Below are positions 41,823 through 51,163 of a stretch of 64,000 nt of DNA, piece after piece. The stretch is taken from the NCBI RefSeq assembly GCF_026652115.1, contig NZ_JAPPSQ010000002.1, positions 62,001 through 126,000 of the forward strand, in the 5' to 3' direction. The notes below the pieces were generated by a model. That model searched no databases. It saw only the letters and a program-made list of their open reading frames with translations, and was not told the DNA's origin. The position numbers and the translations under genes were made by a program. Every line of letters begins with the position of its first letter. Position 1 is the stretch's first letter. The stretch is from Algoriphagus sp. PAP.12 (lineage in GTDB: Bacteria > Bacteroidota > Bacteroidia > Cytophagales > Cyclobacteriaceae).

Positions 41823-43433
41823 TTAAAATATAAATTTTGTACTTAAGAAATTTGATTCTTGATTTGTCACTATCTCATTGAGCAGCAATTTATTTTCATC
41901 GGATAGTTTAGCTGCAACCAAAGACCGGATACTAAATGAACGTAAAGCATCAGATACTGACAGAGTTCCTTCCGCACTATCTTTTCTTCCAGTGAAAGGA
42001 AATACATCTGGCCCCCTTTGGCACTGGGAATTAATATTGACACGACTTACCTGATTGACCAGAGGGTCAATTAATTTAGAAAGCTCTTCAGAATCAGAAC
42101 TAAATAAACTCACCTGTTGACCATGAGGAGAATCTATCAAATATTGAATAGGCTCTTCTATTCTTAAAAAAGGTAAAACAGGAATCACCGGTCCAAATTG
42201 CTCCTCTCTAAATAGTTTCATTTTCTCATTGACAGGATAGACCACTGCCGGATAAACGAAGCTTTCGTTTACTTCACCACCACCCTCATTCAAAACTTTA
42301 GCTCCATGCTTTTCAGCATCTTCAATACATGCTTGAAGATAGGCTGGTTTCTGTGGTTCTGGCAAAGGTGTGATTTGCACCCCATTTTCCCAAGGCATAC
42401 CTGGTACTAACTGTTGAACTGCTTCAACCAATTTCTGATTAAACTGATCGACAATAGACTTATGAACAAAAATGATTTTGATTGCTGTACATCTTTGGCC
42501 GTTAAATGAAAGTGCTCCTGTGATACATTCTTTAACTGCTTTATCTATATCTGCATTTGCAGTAATAATAGCTGCATTCTTTGCATCAAGTCCCAAAATC
42601 GCTCTCAATCTATTGACTTTAGGATGTTGTTTTTTCAATTGATCTGCTACTTTACTCGAGCCAATTAAAGTCAAAACATTGATCCTTCCTGACATCATTA
42701 ATGGAGGAATAATATCTGCCCCTCGTCCATAAACAGAATTTACAACCCCTTTAGGAAAGCATTCTGCAAAAGCCTCCAAAAGCGGATAATGCAACAAAGA
42801 ACCGTGTTTGGGTGGTTTAAAGAGAACAGTATTACCCATAATCAAGGCAGGAATCAGAGTTGTATAGGTTTCATTCAAGGGATAATTGAAAGGCCCCATA
42901 CAAAGAACTACACCCAAAGGAGATCTTCGGACTTGAGCAGCTATACCATCTACAATTTGAAATCCAGAAGACTGCCTATCCAAATCTTTCAAAGCATCTA
43001 CAGTGGCATAGATGTATTCAACAGTTCTATCAAATTCCTTCAATGAATCAGTATAGGATTTACCAATCTCCCACATGATCAGTTTCCCAACCAACTCCCG
43101 CTTCTCCAACATTCTCTTGGTAAACTTTTCAATGCATTTGATACGATCTGCTACTGACATAGTAGGCCATTCACCTCTTCCATTGTCATAGGCATTTTCA
43201 GCAGCATCTAGAGCTGACATCGCTTCTTTTGCACCACAAACTGGATAGGATCCAACTAATACCCGAACAGGTCCGGATTTCTTTTCAATGCAAACTGGAG
43301 AAAAAACATCATGTGTTTTACCTTTCCAGGTTTTCATTTCCCCATTACACAAGTAAGTGTTTTGCAAAATGGGGTCTTGGAGTAGGAAATCCTCCGGGAT
43401 TTCTTTCTCCTTAGGGAATTTGAAATTCTTCAT
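41823..43433 (-). CDS. gapN: NADP-dependent aldehyde dehydrogenase, GapN-type (glyceraldehyde-3-phosphate)
   Basis: The 536-residue ALDH resembles non-phosphorylating GAPDH: GVVLCMGPFNYPLNETYTTL near residue 175, GNTVLFKPPKHG, LTLIGSSKVADQL, and the nucleophile Cys315 in SFNGQRCTAIK. It would oxidise glyceraldehyde 3-phosphate to 3-phosphoglycerate with formation of NADPH. The canonical ELGGK loop with the general-base Glu is replaced by ILGLDAKNA (281-286), so the usual Glu position is Gly and an Asp follows two residues later. Related family members may share this. Substrate is inferred from overall similarity and could be another aldehyde. Monocistronic with its own terminator. Confidence 0.75.
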   Translation of the reverse strand: MKNFKFPKEKEIPEDFLLQDPILQNTYLCNGEMKTWKGKTHDVFSPVCIEKKSGPVRVLVGSYPVCGAKEAMSALDAAENAYDNGRGEWPTMSVADRIKCIEKFTKRMLEKRELVGKLIMWEIGKSYTDSLKEFDRTVEYIYATVDALKDLDRQSSGFQIVDGIAAQVRRSPLGVVLCMGPFNYPLNETYTTLIPALIMGNTVLFKPPKHGSLLHYPLLEAFAECFPKGVVNSVYGRGADIIPPLMMSGRINVLTLIGSSKVADQLKKQHPKVNRLRAILGLDAKNAAIITANADIDKAVKECITGALSFNGQRCTAIKIIFVHKSIVDQFNQKLVEAVQQLVPGMPWENGVQITPLPEPQKPAYLQACIEDAEKHGAKVLNEGGGEVNESFVYPAVVYPVNEKMKLFREEQFGPVIPVLPFLRIEEPIQYLIDSPHGQQVSLFSSDSEELSKLIDPLVNQVSRVNINSQCQRGPDVFPFTGRKDSAEGTLSVSDALRSFSIRSLVAAKLSDENKLLLNEIVTNQESNFLSTKFIF

Positions 43434-43617
43434 ACAACAGGGTTTTATAAAAATTGTAGGAAATAGAATAAAATAGGTTTGAGAGGTTAAAATTGATGAT
43501 TTATAGAGGTATATCCTATGAAAATCAAGGCATTCTACGGAATCGATTGAAAACCAAAATAGCCTATATAAAAACCAAAAATCATCTGGTACTCACCTGT
43601 TTTAGAAAAATGAACAT
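43434..43617. other. A/T-rich intergenic region upstream of the GapN-type gene
   Basis: No convincing ORF, repeat or tRNA is present. It contains the promoter of the minus-strand GapN-type gene, but no exact TAnnTTTG element was found. A plus-strand ORF reaching 43696 runs over the terminator and lacks a coding pattern. Confidence 0.4.
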
Positions 43618-43647
43618 AAAAAAAAGGGTACTTTTCAGTACCCTTTT
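43618..43647 (-). terminator. Intrinsic terminator after the gyrA-TPR unit
   Basis: AAAAGGGTAC pairs with GTACCCTTTT around a 6-base loop 22 bases beyond the stop codon of the TPR gene, followed on the minus strand by a run of T. Confidence 0.85.
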
Positions 43648-43669
43648 CCTACACTATTCTTTTTCAGAA

Positions 43670-44878
43670 TTAATTGTCTTGCCAGTTTGGACCTAGCAAT
43701 TCAACCAATTTGTTATTGTACTTCTCAGCTTCAGCTTCGTTTTTCAAACGAGTGTGGATTTGATACAAAATACCCATGATATCGGTATCTTCTGGCTTCA
43801 GTTCCAAAGATTTTTCAAAATAGGTAACTGCCTCAGCATAATGCTGATTTGCTTCTTCTCCCATTTGCTTAGATCTTTTTTCCCACTCATCGTCAGATAG
43901 GCTATTTAGTTCAGCCAAGATTTCTCTTGATTTCTCCAAAAGAAGAGCTCCCGCATAATAATTTCCTTCATAGAAGTTGGGATCCACTTCTACAGACTTT
44001 TTGTAATCTGCCAAAGCGCCATCCACATCACCAGACTGCTCTTTCAAATAACCTGATCTCAACAAGATAGAAGTGTTATTCGGATCATTTGCCAAAGCTT
44101 CTTTGATTTGAGCCATTGCCTCATCCATTTTGTTCAATTGAAGCAACAATTGGATTTCATATTCAGCCAAAATCTTGTCACTTGGATATTCTTCTCTTGC
44201 AGCCATGATCACATCATAAGCAGCTTCAGGGTTTTTATCCTCACCACTCAAAATCTGTACAAGGAAGTAATAAGTATTCAACTTATTGTACTCTGGAATC
44301 TCCAACAACAAGTTGAAATGCTTTTTAGCCTCCTCATATTTACCTAATTCATTTGCTAGATATGCAGCATTATAGTGAATAGTGGTATCTGTAGGGTCAA
44401 TTTCACCTGCTAGGTTGAAAAACTCATAAGCCATCTCATAATCATCCACGTTGTACTGATTGATAGCTTTGTCAAAGGATGTATTTTTCAAAGTCATGAT
44501 GGAATATGGACGAAGGTTATCTGGAACTCCTGTCATATCTTCAGCATATACATCTTCTCCTACACCGTCAGTTTTATCACCTCCTGCCATTTCAAAAGCC
44601 TCATTGAAAGAAGCCAAAGATGCAACTCCTTTTTCAAGAGTCTCCATGGTATTGGAAGAATCAGAGCCAAACATTTTCAATTGGATCTGAGCTTTAATCA
44701 AGTAGGTTTCTGGATCAGAACCTGTTTCAGCGTCCTGAGTGGCAGCATTTATTTCTGAAAGTGCTGTTGTTAAATCGCCAGACTTAAAGTTTTTCTCAGC
44801 GGATTTAACTACTTTCTTTTGTCCAAAGGCGATGGTCGTAGCACCGACCAAAACCATTGATAAAATTAGCTTTTTCAT
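43670..44878 (-). CDS. Exported TPR protein downstream of gyrA
   Basis: The 402-residue protein has a Sec signal (GATTIAFGQKK) and about eight TPR-like units, e.g. YEMAYEFFNLAGEIDPTD, YEEAKKHFNLLLEIPEY, VDGALADYKKSVEVDPNF and YAEAVTYFEKSLELKPED. It is a periplasmic or surface scaffold with no catalytic domain. It begins 29 bases after the gyrA stop and is probably co-transcribed with it, ending at the terminator at 43618-43647. Its role in relation to gyrase is not evident; gene order may simply be inherited. Confidence 0.85.
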   Translation of the reverse strand: MKKLILSMVLVGATTIAFGQKKVVKSAEKNFKSGDLTTALSEINAATQDAETGSDPETYLIKAQIQLKMFGSDSSNTMETLEKGVASLASFNEAFEMAGGDKTDGVGEDVYAEDMTGVPDNLRPYSIMTLKNTSFDKAINQYNVDDYEMAYEFFNLAGEIDPTDTTIHYNAAYLANELGKYEEAKKHFNLLLEIPEYNKLNTYYFLVQILSGEDKNPEAAYDVIMAAREEYPSDKILAEYEIQLLLQLNKMDEAMAQIKEALANDPNNTSILLRSGYLKEQSGDVDGALADYKKSVEVDPNFYEGNYYAGALLLEKSREILAELNSLSDDEWEKRSKQMGEEANQHYAEAVTYFEKSLELKPEDTDIMGILYQIHTRLKNEAEAEKYNNKLVELLGPNWQDN

Positions 44879-44907
44879 TGGTTAGCGTTTATTCGGTAAT
44901 TGTTTGG

Positions 44908-47454
44908 TTATTCTTTATTTTCTCCTGGTTCATCAGGTTTATTTTCTGAATTGGCATCGGAATTTTCCTCCGCAATTTCTGAAGAATCTACTATTTCATC
45001 TTCTTCTTCTCTAGAAATTTTTTCAACAGAAGAAATCTCATCTCCTTCTCCAACTTTGATTAATCGAACTCCTTGTGTTGCTCTTCCCATAATGCGAAGA
45101 TTATCTACCGAAATCCGAATAGTAATCCCAGATCTATTGATGATCATCAAATCATCTGTGTCAACTACTTGTTTGATCGCAACCAAAGCTCCTGTTTTCT
45201 CAGTGGTATTCATGGCTTTCACACCTTTACCACCTCGATTGGTGATTCGATATTCTCCTAAATCAGAACGTTTTCCGTATCCTTTTTCAGAGACTACAAG
45301 CAAGGTTGCATTTTCTTCGGATGCACATACCATGCCAACAACAAAATCGTTTACATCATTTAAGGTTATTGCTTTTACACCCGTGGCGGTTCTTCCCATC
45401 GGTCTTACTGCAGACTCATGGAAGTGAATAGCTCTACCGGATTTGGCAGCGATTACAATATGATGATCTCCATTGGTCATATCTACATTCACCAATTGAT
45501 CATCTTCCCTGATATTCAAGGCAATAATACCATTGGATCTTGGTCTGCTATATTGCTCCAAGGTAGTTTTCTTGATGACGCCTTGCTTGGTCACCATCAC
45601 CAAGAAATGATTATTTACATAATCTTCATCATTCAGATCATTTACCTGAATAATTGAACGGATTTTATCATCCTGCTCAATATTGATCAAGTTCTGAATA
45701 GGTCTACCTTTAGAAGTTTTACTTCCTTCAGGAATAGCATAAGTCTTTAACCAAAACAATTTTCCTTTATCAGTAAAGATCAAAAGGTAATTGTGAGTCG
45801 AAGCAGTAAACAAATATTCAGTAAAGTCATCTTCCTTTGTACTAACTCCTCTGGAACCTACTCCTCCTCTTCCTTGAGTTCTGTATTCTGTCAAAGCGGT
45901 CCTTTTAACATATCCCTGATGAGAAACAGTAATAATTACTTCCTCATTAGGAATCATGTCTTCATAACTGAAATCTTCAGCATTATGCTCGATTTCAGTT
46001 CTACGGTCATCACCATATCTTCCCTTCATTTCAAGAAGTTCCTCTTTGATGATTTCCATCCTCTTGTCTTCGTTGGCAAGGATGAATTTCAACTCCTCGA
46101 TCAACTCCATAATTTCTTTGAATTCCTGAAGAATCTTGTCCCGCTCCATTCCAGTCAATCGCTGCAATCTCATATCGAGAATAGCTCTTGCCTGAATTTC
46201 ACTCAACTCAAATCTCTCAATCAAGCCATTTCTGGCTGTTTCCGGATCTGCAGAATTTCGGATCAACTCGATCACCTCATCCAAATTGTCCAAGGCAATC
46301 AAATAACCTTGTAAAATATGGGCTCTCTTTTCGGCTTCTCTTAACTCATATTCAGTTCTTCTGACTACTACTTCATGTCTGTGATTGACATAGTGAACAA
46401 TCAGATCTTTCAAATTCAAAGTCTGAGGTCGGCCTTTTACCAAAGCCACATTATTCACTGAGAAAGAGGTCTGTAGCTGAGTATGCTTATACAAATTGTT
46501 CAAAACGACACTTGGCATGGCGTCTCTTTTCAATTCATATACGATTCTCATCCCTGATCTATCCGATTCATCGCGGATAGCAGAGATTCCTTCGATTTTC
46601 TTTTCATTGATTAAGGCAGCAGTTTTTTCAACCATATTTGCCTTGTTGACCATGTAAGGAATTTCAGTGATGACAATCATCTCCTTGTTTCCTCCGTCTT
46701 TGGTCTCTACATTGGCTTTCCCTCGAATGACGATTCTTCCTCGACCAGTTTCAAAGGCAGCCTTCACACCATTGTAACCATAAATGATCCCTCCAGTAGG
46801 GAAATCAGGCGCCACAATGTGTTCCATTAATTCAGAAACAGTAATTTCTTTATTATCGATATAGGCTATGATACCATCAATTACCTCAGAAAGGTTATGA
46901 GGGGCCATGTTGGTCGCCATACCTACTGCAATCCCAGATGCGCCATTCAATAGTAGCGCTGGGACTTTGGCAGGAAGGACAATCGGTTCCTTTAATGAGT
47001 CATCAAAATTGAACTGAAAATCAACAGTCTCCTTATTGATATCTACCAATAATTCTTCAGCAATTCTCCTCAGTCTTGCTTCAGTATAACGCATCGCTGC
47101 AGCATTATCACCATCAATGGAACCGAAGTTACCTTGTCCATCTACCAATTGGTATCTCAAGGACCAAGGTTGGGCCATCCTTACCATGGTTTCGTATACA
47201 GCAGAGTCACCATGAGGGTGGTACTTACCCAGTACCTCCCCTACAATTCTTGCAGATTTCTTATAAGGTTTGTTGTGTAAAACTCCCAGTTCTTGCATTC
47301 CATATAGGATTCTTCGGTGAACTGGTTTTAGTCCGTCACGGACATCTGGAAGTGCTCTTGAAACAATAACCGACATCGAATAATCGATGTAGGCTCCTCG
47401 CATTTCCTCCTCAATGTTAATGGGTATAATGTTCTCGTTTTCTCCTTGAGCCAT
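44908..47454 (-). CDS. gyrA: DNA gyrase subunit A
   Basis: The 848-residue type II topoisomerase subunit that cleaves and rejoins DNA during negative supercoiling. The winged-helix region has [20 protein letters not shown]; the quinolone-determining region [18 protein letters not shown] carries Ser84 and Glu88 (E. coli 83 and 87) in the wild-type form; the catalytic Tyr is Tyr123 in [11 protein letters not shown]. The C-terminal beta-pinwheel bears the GyrA-box position as TQGRGGVG, differing from the E. coli QRRGGKG. It ends with an acidic tail of about 35 residues. Full length; first gene of a pair with the TPR protein. Confidence 0.97.
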   Translation of the reverse strand: MAQGENENIIPINIEEEMRGAYIDYSMSVIVSRALPDVRDGLKPVHRRILYGMQELGVLHNKPYKKSARIVGEVLGKYHPHGDSAVYETMVRMAQPWSLRYQLVDGQGNFGSIDGDNAAAMRYTEARLRRIAEELLVDINKETVDFQFNFDDSLKEPIVLPAKVPALLLNGASGIAVGMATNMAPHNLSEVIDGIIAYIDNKEITVSELMEHIVAPDFPTGGIIYGYNGVKAAFETGRGRIVIRGKANVETKDGGNKEMIVITEIPYMVNKANMVEKTAALINEKKIEGISAIRDESDRSGMRIVYELKRDAMPSVVLNNLYKHTQLQTSFSVNNVALVKGRPQTLNLKDLIVHYVNHRHEVVVRRTEYELREAEKRAHILQGYLIALDNLDEVIELIRNSADPETARNGLIERFELSEIQARAILDMRLQRLTGMERDKILQEFKEIMELIEELKFILANEDKRMEIIKEELLEMKGRYGDDRRTEIEHNAEDFSYEDMIPNEEVIITVSHQGYVKRTALTEYRTQGRGGVGSRGVSTKEDDFTEYLFTASTHNYLLIFTDKGKLFWLKTYAIPEGSKTSKGRPIQNLINIEQDDKIRSIIQVNDLNDEDYVNNHFLVMVTKQGVIKKTTLEQYSRPRSNGIIALNIREDDQLVNVDMTNGDHHIVIAAKSGRAIHFHESAVRPMGRTATGVKAITLNDVNDFVVGMVCASEENATLLVVSEKGYGKRSDLGEYRITNRGGKGVKAMNTTEKTGALVAIKQVVDTDDLMIINRSGITIRISVDNLRIMGRATQGVRLIKVGEGDEISSVEKISREEEDEIVDSSEIAEENSDANSENKPDEPGENKE

Positions 47455-47549
47455 AATGTGCTATTCACAGGGTATATTAAGCCTGCAAGATAGTAAAAAG
47501 GTCAAGCTTTTGAAAAGAGAATGTCAACTCAAATGCAGGAAATCAGGAC

Positions 47550-48569
47550 TTAATACCATTGTCCGATTTTTCTGTCCTGAAGTTTGAAAATCGAACTACC
47601 ACGATATTCGATTCCATTATGCATATGCTTCATCACAACCCCACAACCACGGATTTTACATCTCTTGGTTCCTGGAATTCGAATCGAAAGTCCAACCTGC
47701 ATCGCATACACCTGTTGCTCAAGATCTTGCACCTCAGAATAATCCGCAGATGCATAAGTAAAGTTTCTAAATTCGGCACTTCCTTTTAAAAATAATTTAG
47801 TGTATTCCGAAAAATCACGCTCCAATCTCAAGCCAATTGCATAGTATGGTTTGTCCCCAACAGCTAATCTTGGCGTATAAGAACCATTGGCTGCCAAAGA
47901 TGGATCATATGCTTTTTTTAGATTCAATTGTCCAAACTCCCCTTCCAAAATGAATCTCCAAGGGTAAATCTGACGAACTCGCTGCTTCAGTTCGGACTGC
48001 ATATAGATATTTGCTCCAGCATATTTACGATATCTCCACTGCAGATATTTCGCTCTTTTTCGAGCATCCCATAGGACAAGACCGACAGTCCCATAGAATT
48101 TACTCATTTGATAAGTCGCTCCTTCAAAATCAAACTGCCAATCTCCTCCTCGCATAGGACTCAAATTCCCCCATTCTTGACCATATCCCCCTCCAATCGT
48201 GAGAATATTGAACACATTGATTCTAAGACCAGCGTTGAACAAAGGAAAAGTCCAGTCCTGAGATTTCATTTCCAAAGGATTTTCTTCGGTCATATCCAAA
48301 ACCAAATCTGATTCACGGAATCGACTGAAATTATCATAAAGCCCAACATTATCGGTATAAAAACTAGTACCAAATTGATGGTAAGCAGCACCAGTAGAAA
48401 ACTCAACTGCAAACATCTCCATGATATTTCGAGTCACATTTCCGATGGAGGACTCGCTTTTGGGGTTTTTGGCTTTTCTAGAAATTCCAAATATATCTTC
48501 CTCTTGGGCAAAGGATGAAAATTGAAATGAACAAAATAAAACAAGTAAAGGGAGTAATCTAGTTTTCAT
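47550..48569 (-). CDS. Outer membrane beta-barrel protein of unknown function with C-terminal Cys/His tail
   Basis: The 339-residue protein has a Sec signal (FQFSSFAQEED) and mostly amphipathic strands such as LRINVFNILTIGGGYGQEWG and AIGLRLERDFSEYTKLFLKG, consistent with a small barrel. The last 45 residues are different: RCKIRGCGVVMKHMHNG then EYRGSSIF and a basic end, giving a C-x4-C pair plus KHMH that could bind a metal or form a disulfide. I do not recognise the family. ATG at 48569 was chosen because it yields the signal peptide; an in-frame start at 48623 adds 18 polar residues. Confidence 0.7.
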   Translation of the reverse strand: MKTRLLPLLVLFCSFQFSSFAQEEDIFGISRKAKNPKSESSIGNVTRNIMEMFAVEFSTGAAYHQFGTSFYTDNVGLYDNFSRFRESDLVLDMTEENPLEMKSQDWTFPLFNAGLRINVFNILTIGGGYGQEWGNLSPMRGGDWQFDFEGATYQMSKFYGTVGLVLWDARKRAKYLQWRYRKYAGANIYMQSELKQRVRQIYPWRFILEGEFGQLNLKKAYDPSLAANGSYTPRLAVGDKPYYAIGLRLERDFSEYTKLFLKGSAEFRNFTYASADYSEVQDLEQQVYAMQVGLSIRIPGTKRCKIRGCGVVMKHMHNGIEYRGSSIFKLQDRKIGQWY

Positions 48570-48703
48570 AGATAGGTAACGGTAAAGCTGGCTTTTTTGG
48601 TGCAAAACTCGAAAATTAAACACAAAAGTGAATTGGTTCTATAATTCTACAAATTGCTTTCCAATATTTTAGAATACTAAAAAAATCACATTTTTTCGCC
48701 AAA

Positions 48704-49777
48704 TCAATTTGGGAAAACTCCTACAAAACGCATTGAATCTTCATGCTCTTTTGAAAAATCCCCATCTATCAAAAAGAGCCCATCATTATTTAATTCAAAA
48801 CCAAGATGTATTAGAGAATTGGGGATTTCTATTTCTTTAATTAGCTCTAGATTTTCATCAGAAATCAATAATCGAACCTCCCTTTTTTTAGAATCAGGTT
48901 CACCTTTTGGGGATGAATAAAATCTATAATAATTTTTCCTAAATCTATCCCAGATAATTGTTCGATAGACTCCATTCTGAAATAAATGTTCTTTTGAATT
49001 TTTTCTATCAGTTTTTTCACCAATTAGCTCTCTTACGTCCAAATGATTCTCTGAAATAACATTTTTTCTTTCCCAATTTTTTGACGCTCTAGAAAATCTA
49101 AACACCTCTTTAGGCGAATAATTAAAAATAACTTCATCTTCAAAAATCAATACATTGTTATGAAAAAAGTAGTCATTAGAAACTGGTGAAAGATCAAAAT
49201 CTGGATAAGAAAGGTCTCTTTCTAATTCATTTGTTTTAAGATTCAATGAGTAAACTATAGTTCCTTCCAGAACTTCTTTTTGAAAAGCCAAAAAATCAAA
49301 GACTGGGAAATAGAGGATATTATTTTTCAAGAAAGATTGGTTAACTCCGAAAAAACTAGGAGATATTGGTATACCTAAAGAGTCTTTCAAATTTTTGAAT
49401 TCGGTAATTTTATTACCTTTTAAATCAATCTCTATTATTCTACCTAGGTCAGCAATAAAAATTCTGTCCTTCAAAATTTCAAAACCTAAAAACTTTTTTA
49501 TAGCAAATGGCCCCTCAGATTCTAATTTGATTCGATTTGTTAATCCAATACCTTTTTCTAAAAAATCGAGACTAAAAGTGTTCGGATTAAAAATTACGTA
49601 TTTATTCTGATAGGATTTATGAAAAACCGAAGGAGTATTGGACGTACTATCATCAATAGCAATAAAAAATTCAGGAGCCATATTGATTTCAAGCCCTGAT
49701 AACTCATTTGCCTTTTTCCTATTGCATGAAAACTGAAAAAATACAATTAAGAACAAGGCATATCTTATGAATATCAT
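48704..49777 (-). CDS. DUF4221-like lipoprotein, predicted beta-propeller
   Basis: The 357-residue protein has a lipoprotein signal (FFQFSCNRKK, Cys18). The remainder resembles DUF4221 proteins that are expanded in Algoriphagus and relatives: repeated beta blades such as YVIFNPNTFSLDFLE, IFIADLGRIIEIDLKG and LLISDENLELIKEIEIP, suggesting a propeller. Base composition is more A/T-rich than its neighbours, hinting at a more recent arrival or relaxed constraint. No enzymatic motif is seen. It stands apart from the genes around it. Confidence 0.7.
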   Translation of the reverse strand: MIFIRYALFLIVFFQFSCNRKKANELSGLEINMAPEFFIAIDDSTSNTPSVFHKSYQNKYVIFNPNTFSLDFLEKGIGLTNRIKLESEGPFAIKKFLGFEILKDRIFIADLGRIIEIDLKGNKITEFKNLKDSLGIPISPSFFGVNQSFLKNNILYFPVFDFLAFQKEVLEGTIVYSLNLKTNELERDLSYPDFDLSPVSNDYFFHNNVLIFEDEVIFNYSPKEVFRFSRASKNWERKNVISENHLDVRELIGEKTDRKNSKEHLFQNGVYRTIIWDRFRKNYYRFYSSPKGEPDSKKREVRLLISDENLELIKEIEIPNSLIHLGFELNNDGLFLIDGDFSKEHEDSMRFVGVFPN

Positions 49778-49800
49778 TTAAAACCCTAGTTAAAGAGATA

Positions 49801-49826
49801 AAAAAAACACCCTCTTAGTGAGGGTG
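49801..49826 (-). terminator. Intrinsic terminator after the acidic secreted protein gene
   Basis: On the minus strand CACCCTC and GAGGGTG flank a 5-base loop and are followed by seven T, 25 bases beyond the stop codon at 49852. Confidence 0.85.
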
Positions 49827-49851
49827 CTGTTAATTTTATTCAATGCGGAAT

Positions 49852-50358
49852 TTATTCTCCGTCCTCTTCTTCAGCTTCTTTTGCAGCAGCAGCCTCAGCT
49901 TTCTTTGCCTCTACAATTGAATCGATTTTTTCTTTCACAGCCGGGTCAGACTTAGCTCCATTTACTTTATTGTAAGTAGACACGCCCAAAACCTCATCGT
50001 CCATAATTAATTCAGTTTTGAATTCTTTTGCAGACTCTTGCAATGAACCCATAAAATCAATTACTTCTTGAAATGCAGCTTTTTCTTCATCAGTCACTTC
50101 AGCCTCGGCCATTTTTGCTTCATCACCCCAAACAGCTTTGATTTCATTGTATCGTGCACCGCCTTGGAAGATTTCATTACCTGAAATCATATTTTTCAAT
50201 TCCTCGGTTTTATCATTGACAAATTGGGCAGTTAAAAACTCGACATTAGCGTACTTTTCAATTTCCTCGTCAGTCACTGGCTCTTCTGAAGCTTCTTGTG
50301 CAAATCCGGTTAATCCTAGGAAGGCAAAAAACGCCCCAAATAGCAGAACTTTTTTCAT
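49852..50358 (-). CDS. Small acidic exported protein of unknown function
   Basis: A 168-residue protein with Sec signal (LGLTGFAQEAS) and a strongly acidic, helical mature part that ends in an Ala/Glu-rich low-complexity tail (KKAEAAAAKEAEEEDGE). No catalytic motif is visible and I do not recognise the family; a helical DUF4168-like protein is one possibility. The start at 50358 gives a proper signal peptide, unlike the longer ORF to 50421. A good promoter lies upstream (50392-50421) and a terminator follows, so it is a single-gene unit that may be well expressed. Confidence 0.7.
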   Translation of the reverse strand: MKKVLLFGAFFAFLGLTGFAQEASEEPVTDEEIEKYANVEFLTAQFVNDKTEELKNMISGNEIFQGGARYNEIKAVWGDEAKMAEAEVTDEEKAAFQEVIDFMGSLQESAKEFKTELIMDDEVLGVSTYNKVNGAKSDPAVKEKIDSIVEAKKAEAAAAKEAEEEDGE

Positions 50359-50391
50359 AATCTTTTCTGAGTTTAGTTTACGATAAGCTCT

Positions 50392-50421
50392 CAAAGAAAT
50401 GGTCATATGCCAAAAAATCAA
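50392..50421 (-). promoter_or_regulatory. Predicted promoter for the acidic exported protein gene
   Basis: The minus strand has TTG, a 19-base spacer and TTTCTTTG, which is one base off TAnnTTTG. It ends 33 bases before the ATG at 50358. Confidence 0.4.
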
Positions 50422-50470
50422 GTAAAACGGGGCTTTTTTAAGTTTTTTTATGATAAATGGACCTGACGCC

Positions 50471-51130
50471 CTAAACCATGGTAATAGATTTCAACTCTCC
50501 AATTGTCTGAACTGGATCAGGCGCACTAAAGACAAAACTTCCTGCCACCAAAATATCTGCCCCCGCAGACAATAATTTTGGAGCATTTTCCAAGTTCACT
50601 CCCCCGTCAATTTCGATCAATGTTTCTGTCCCTTTTTCAAGGATCATACTATCCAGTCTTTTCACTTTGGAATACGTGTTTTCAATGAATTTTTGCCCCC
50701 CAAAGCCAGGGTTTACGGACATGATAATTACAACATCAATGTCTTCCAATACATCTACTAAAAGTTCAACCGGAGTATGAGGATTAATTGCTACCCCAGC
50801 TTTTGCTCCGAGTTGTTTGATTGCCTGAAGTGTCCTATGCAAATGCGTACAAGCTTCATAATGCACTGAAATAACCGCTGCCCCTGCATTTCTAAACGCT
50901 TCCAGGTATTGATCTGGATTTTGGATCATCAAATGTACATCCAAGGGCTTCTGGGCATGCTTTTTAATAGCTTCGGTAACTGGTATTCCAAAAGAAATAT
51001 TGGGCACAAATATTCCATCCATAATATCTACATGGATATAATCAGCTTCAGAACTGTTCAGCATTTCTACTTCTGATTGGATATTTGCAAAATCTGCTGC
51101 TAAAATTGATGGGGCAATAAATGGTTTCAT
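50471..51130 (-). CDS. rpe: Ribulose-phosphate 3-epimerase
   Basis: The 219-residue TIM-barrel enzyme interconverts ribulose 5-phosphate and xylulose 5-phosphate. Signatures: IAPSILAADFANIQSEVEML with the catalytic region Ser/Asp, VDIMDGIFVPNISFG (metal His/Asp), HLMIQNPDQYLEAF, MSVNPGFGGQKFIENT and EIDGGVNLENAPKLL with the second catalytic Asp. ATG at 51130 (MKPFIAPS) fits the family start; the ORF to 51154 adds 8 residues overlapping the previous gap. It is 33 bases downstream of the subtilase gene. Confidence 0.96.
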   Translation of the reverse strand: MKPFIAPSILAADFANIQSEVEMLNSSEADYIHVDIMDGIFVPNISFGIPVTEAIKKHAQKPLDVHLMIQNPDQYLEAFRNAGAAVISVHYEACTHLHRTLQAIKQLGAKAGVAINPHTPVELLVDVLEDIDVVIIMSVNPGFGGQKFIENTYSKVKRLDSMILEKGTETLIEIDGGVNLENAPKLLSAGADILVAGSFVFSAPDPVQTIGELKSITMV

Positions 51131-51163
51131 AATTCTATTTGTAACCTGAGTCAATTCTCAAGT

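Noticed and set aside
43493-43696. 67-residue plus-strand ORF in the intergenic region
   Set aside because: Runs through a terminator hairpin and into the 3' end of the convergent TPR gene; basic, low-complexity sequence with no family features.
44900-45427. 175-residue plus-strand ORF opposite the gyrA 3' end
   Set aside because: It is the complement of the gyrA coding sequence, with Ser-rich low complexity from the acidic GyrA tail; no independent signals.
45793-46314. 173-residue plus-strand ORF opposite gyrA
   Set aside because: Antisense shadow of the conserved gyrA tower/coil region; no start context.
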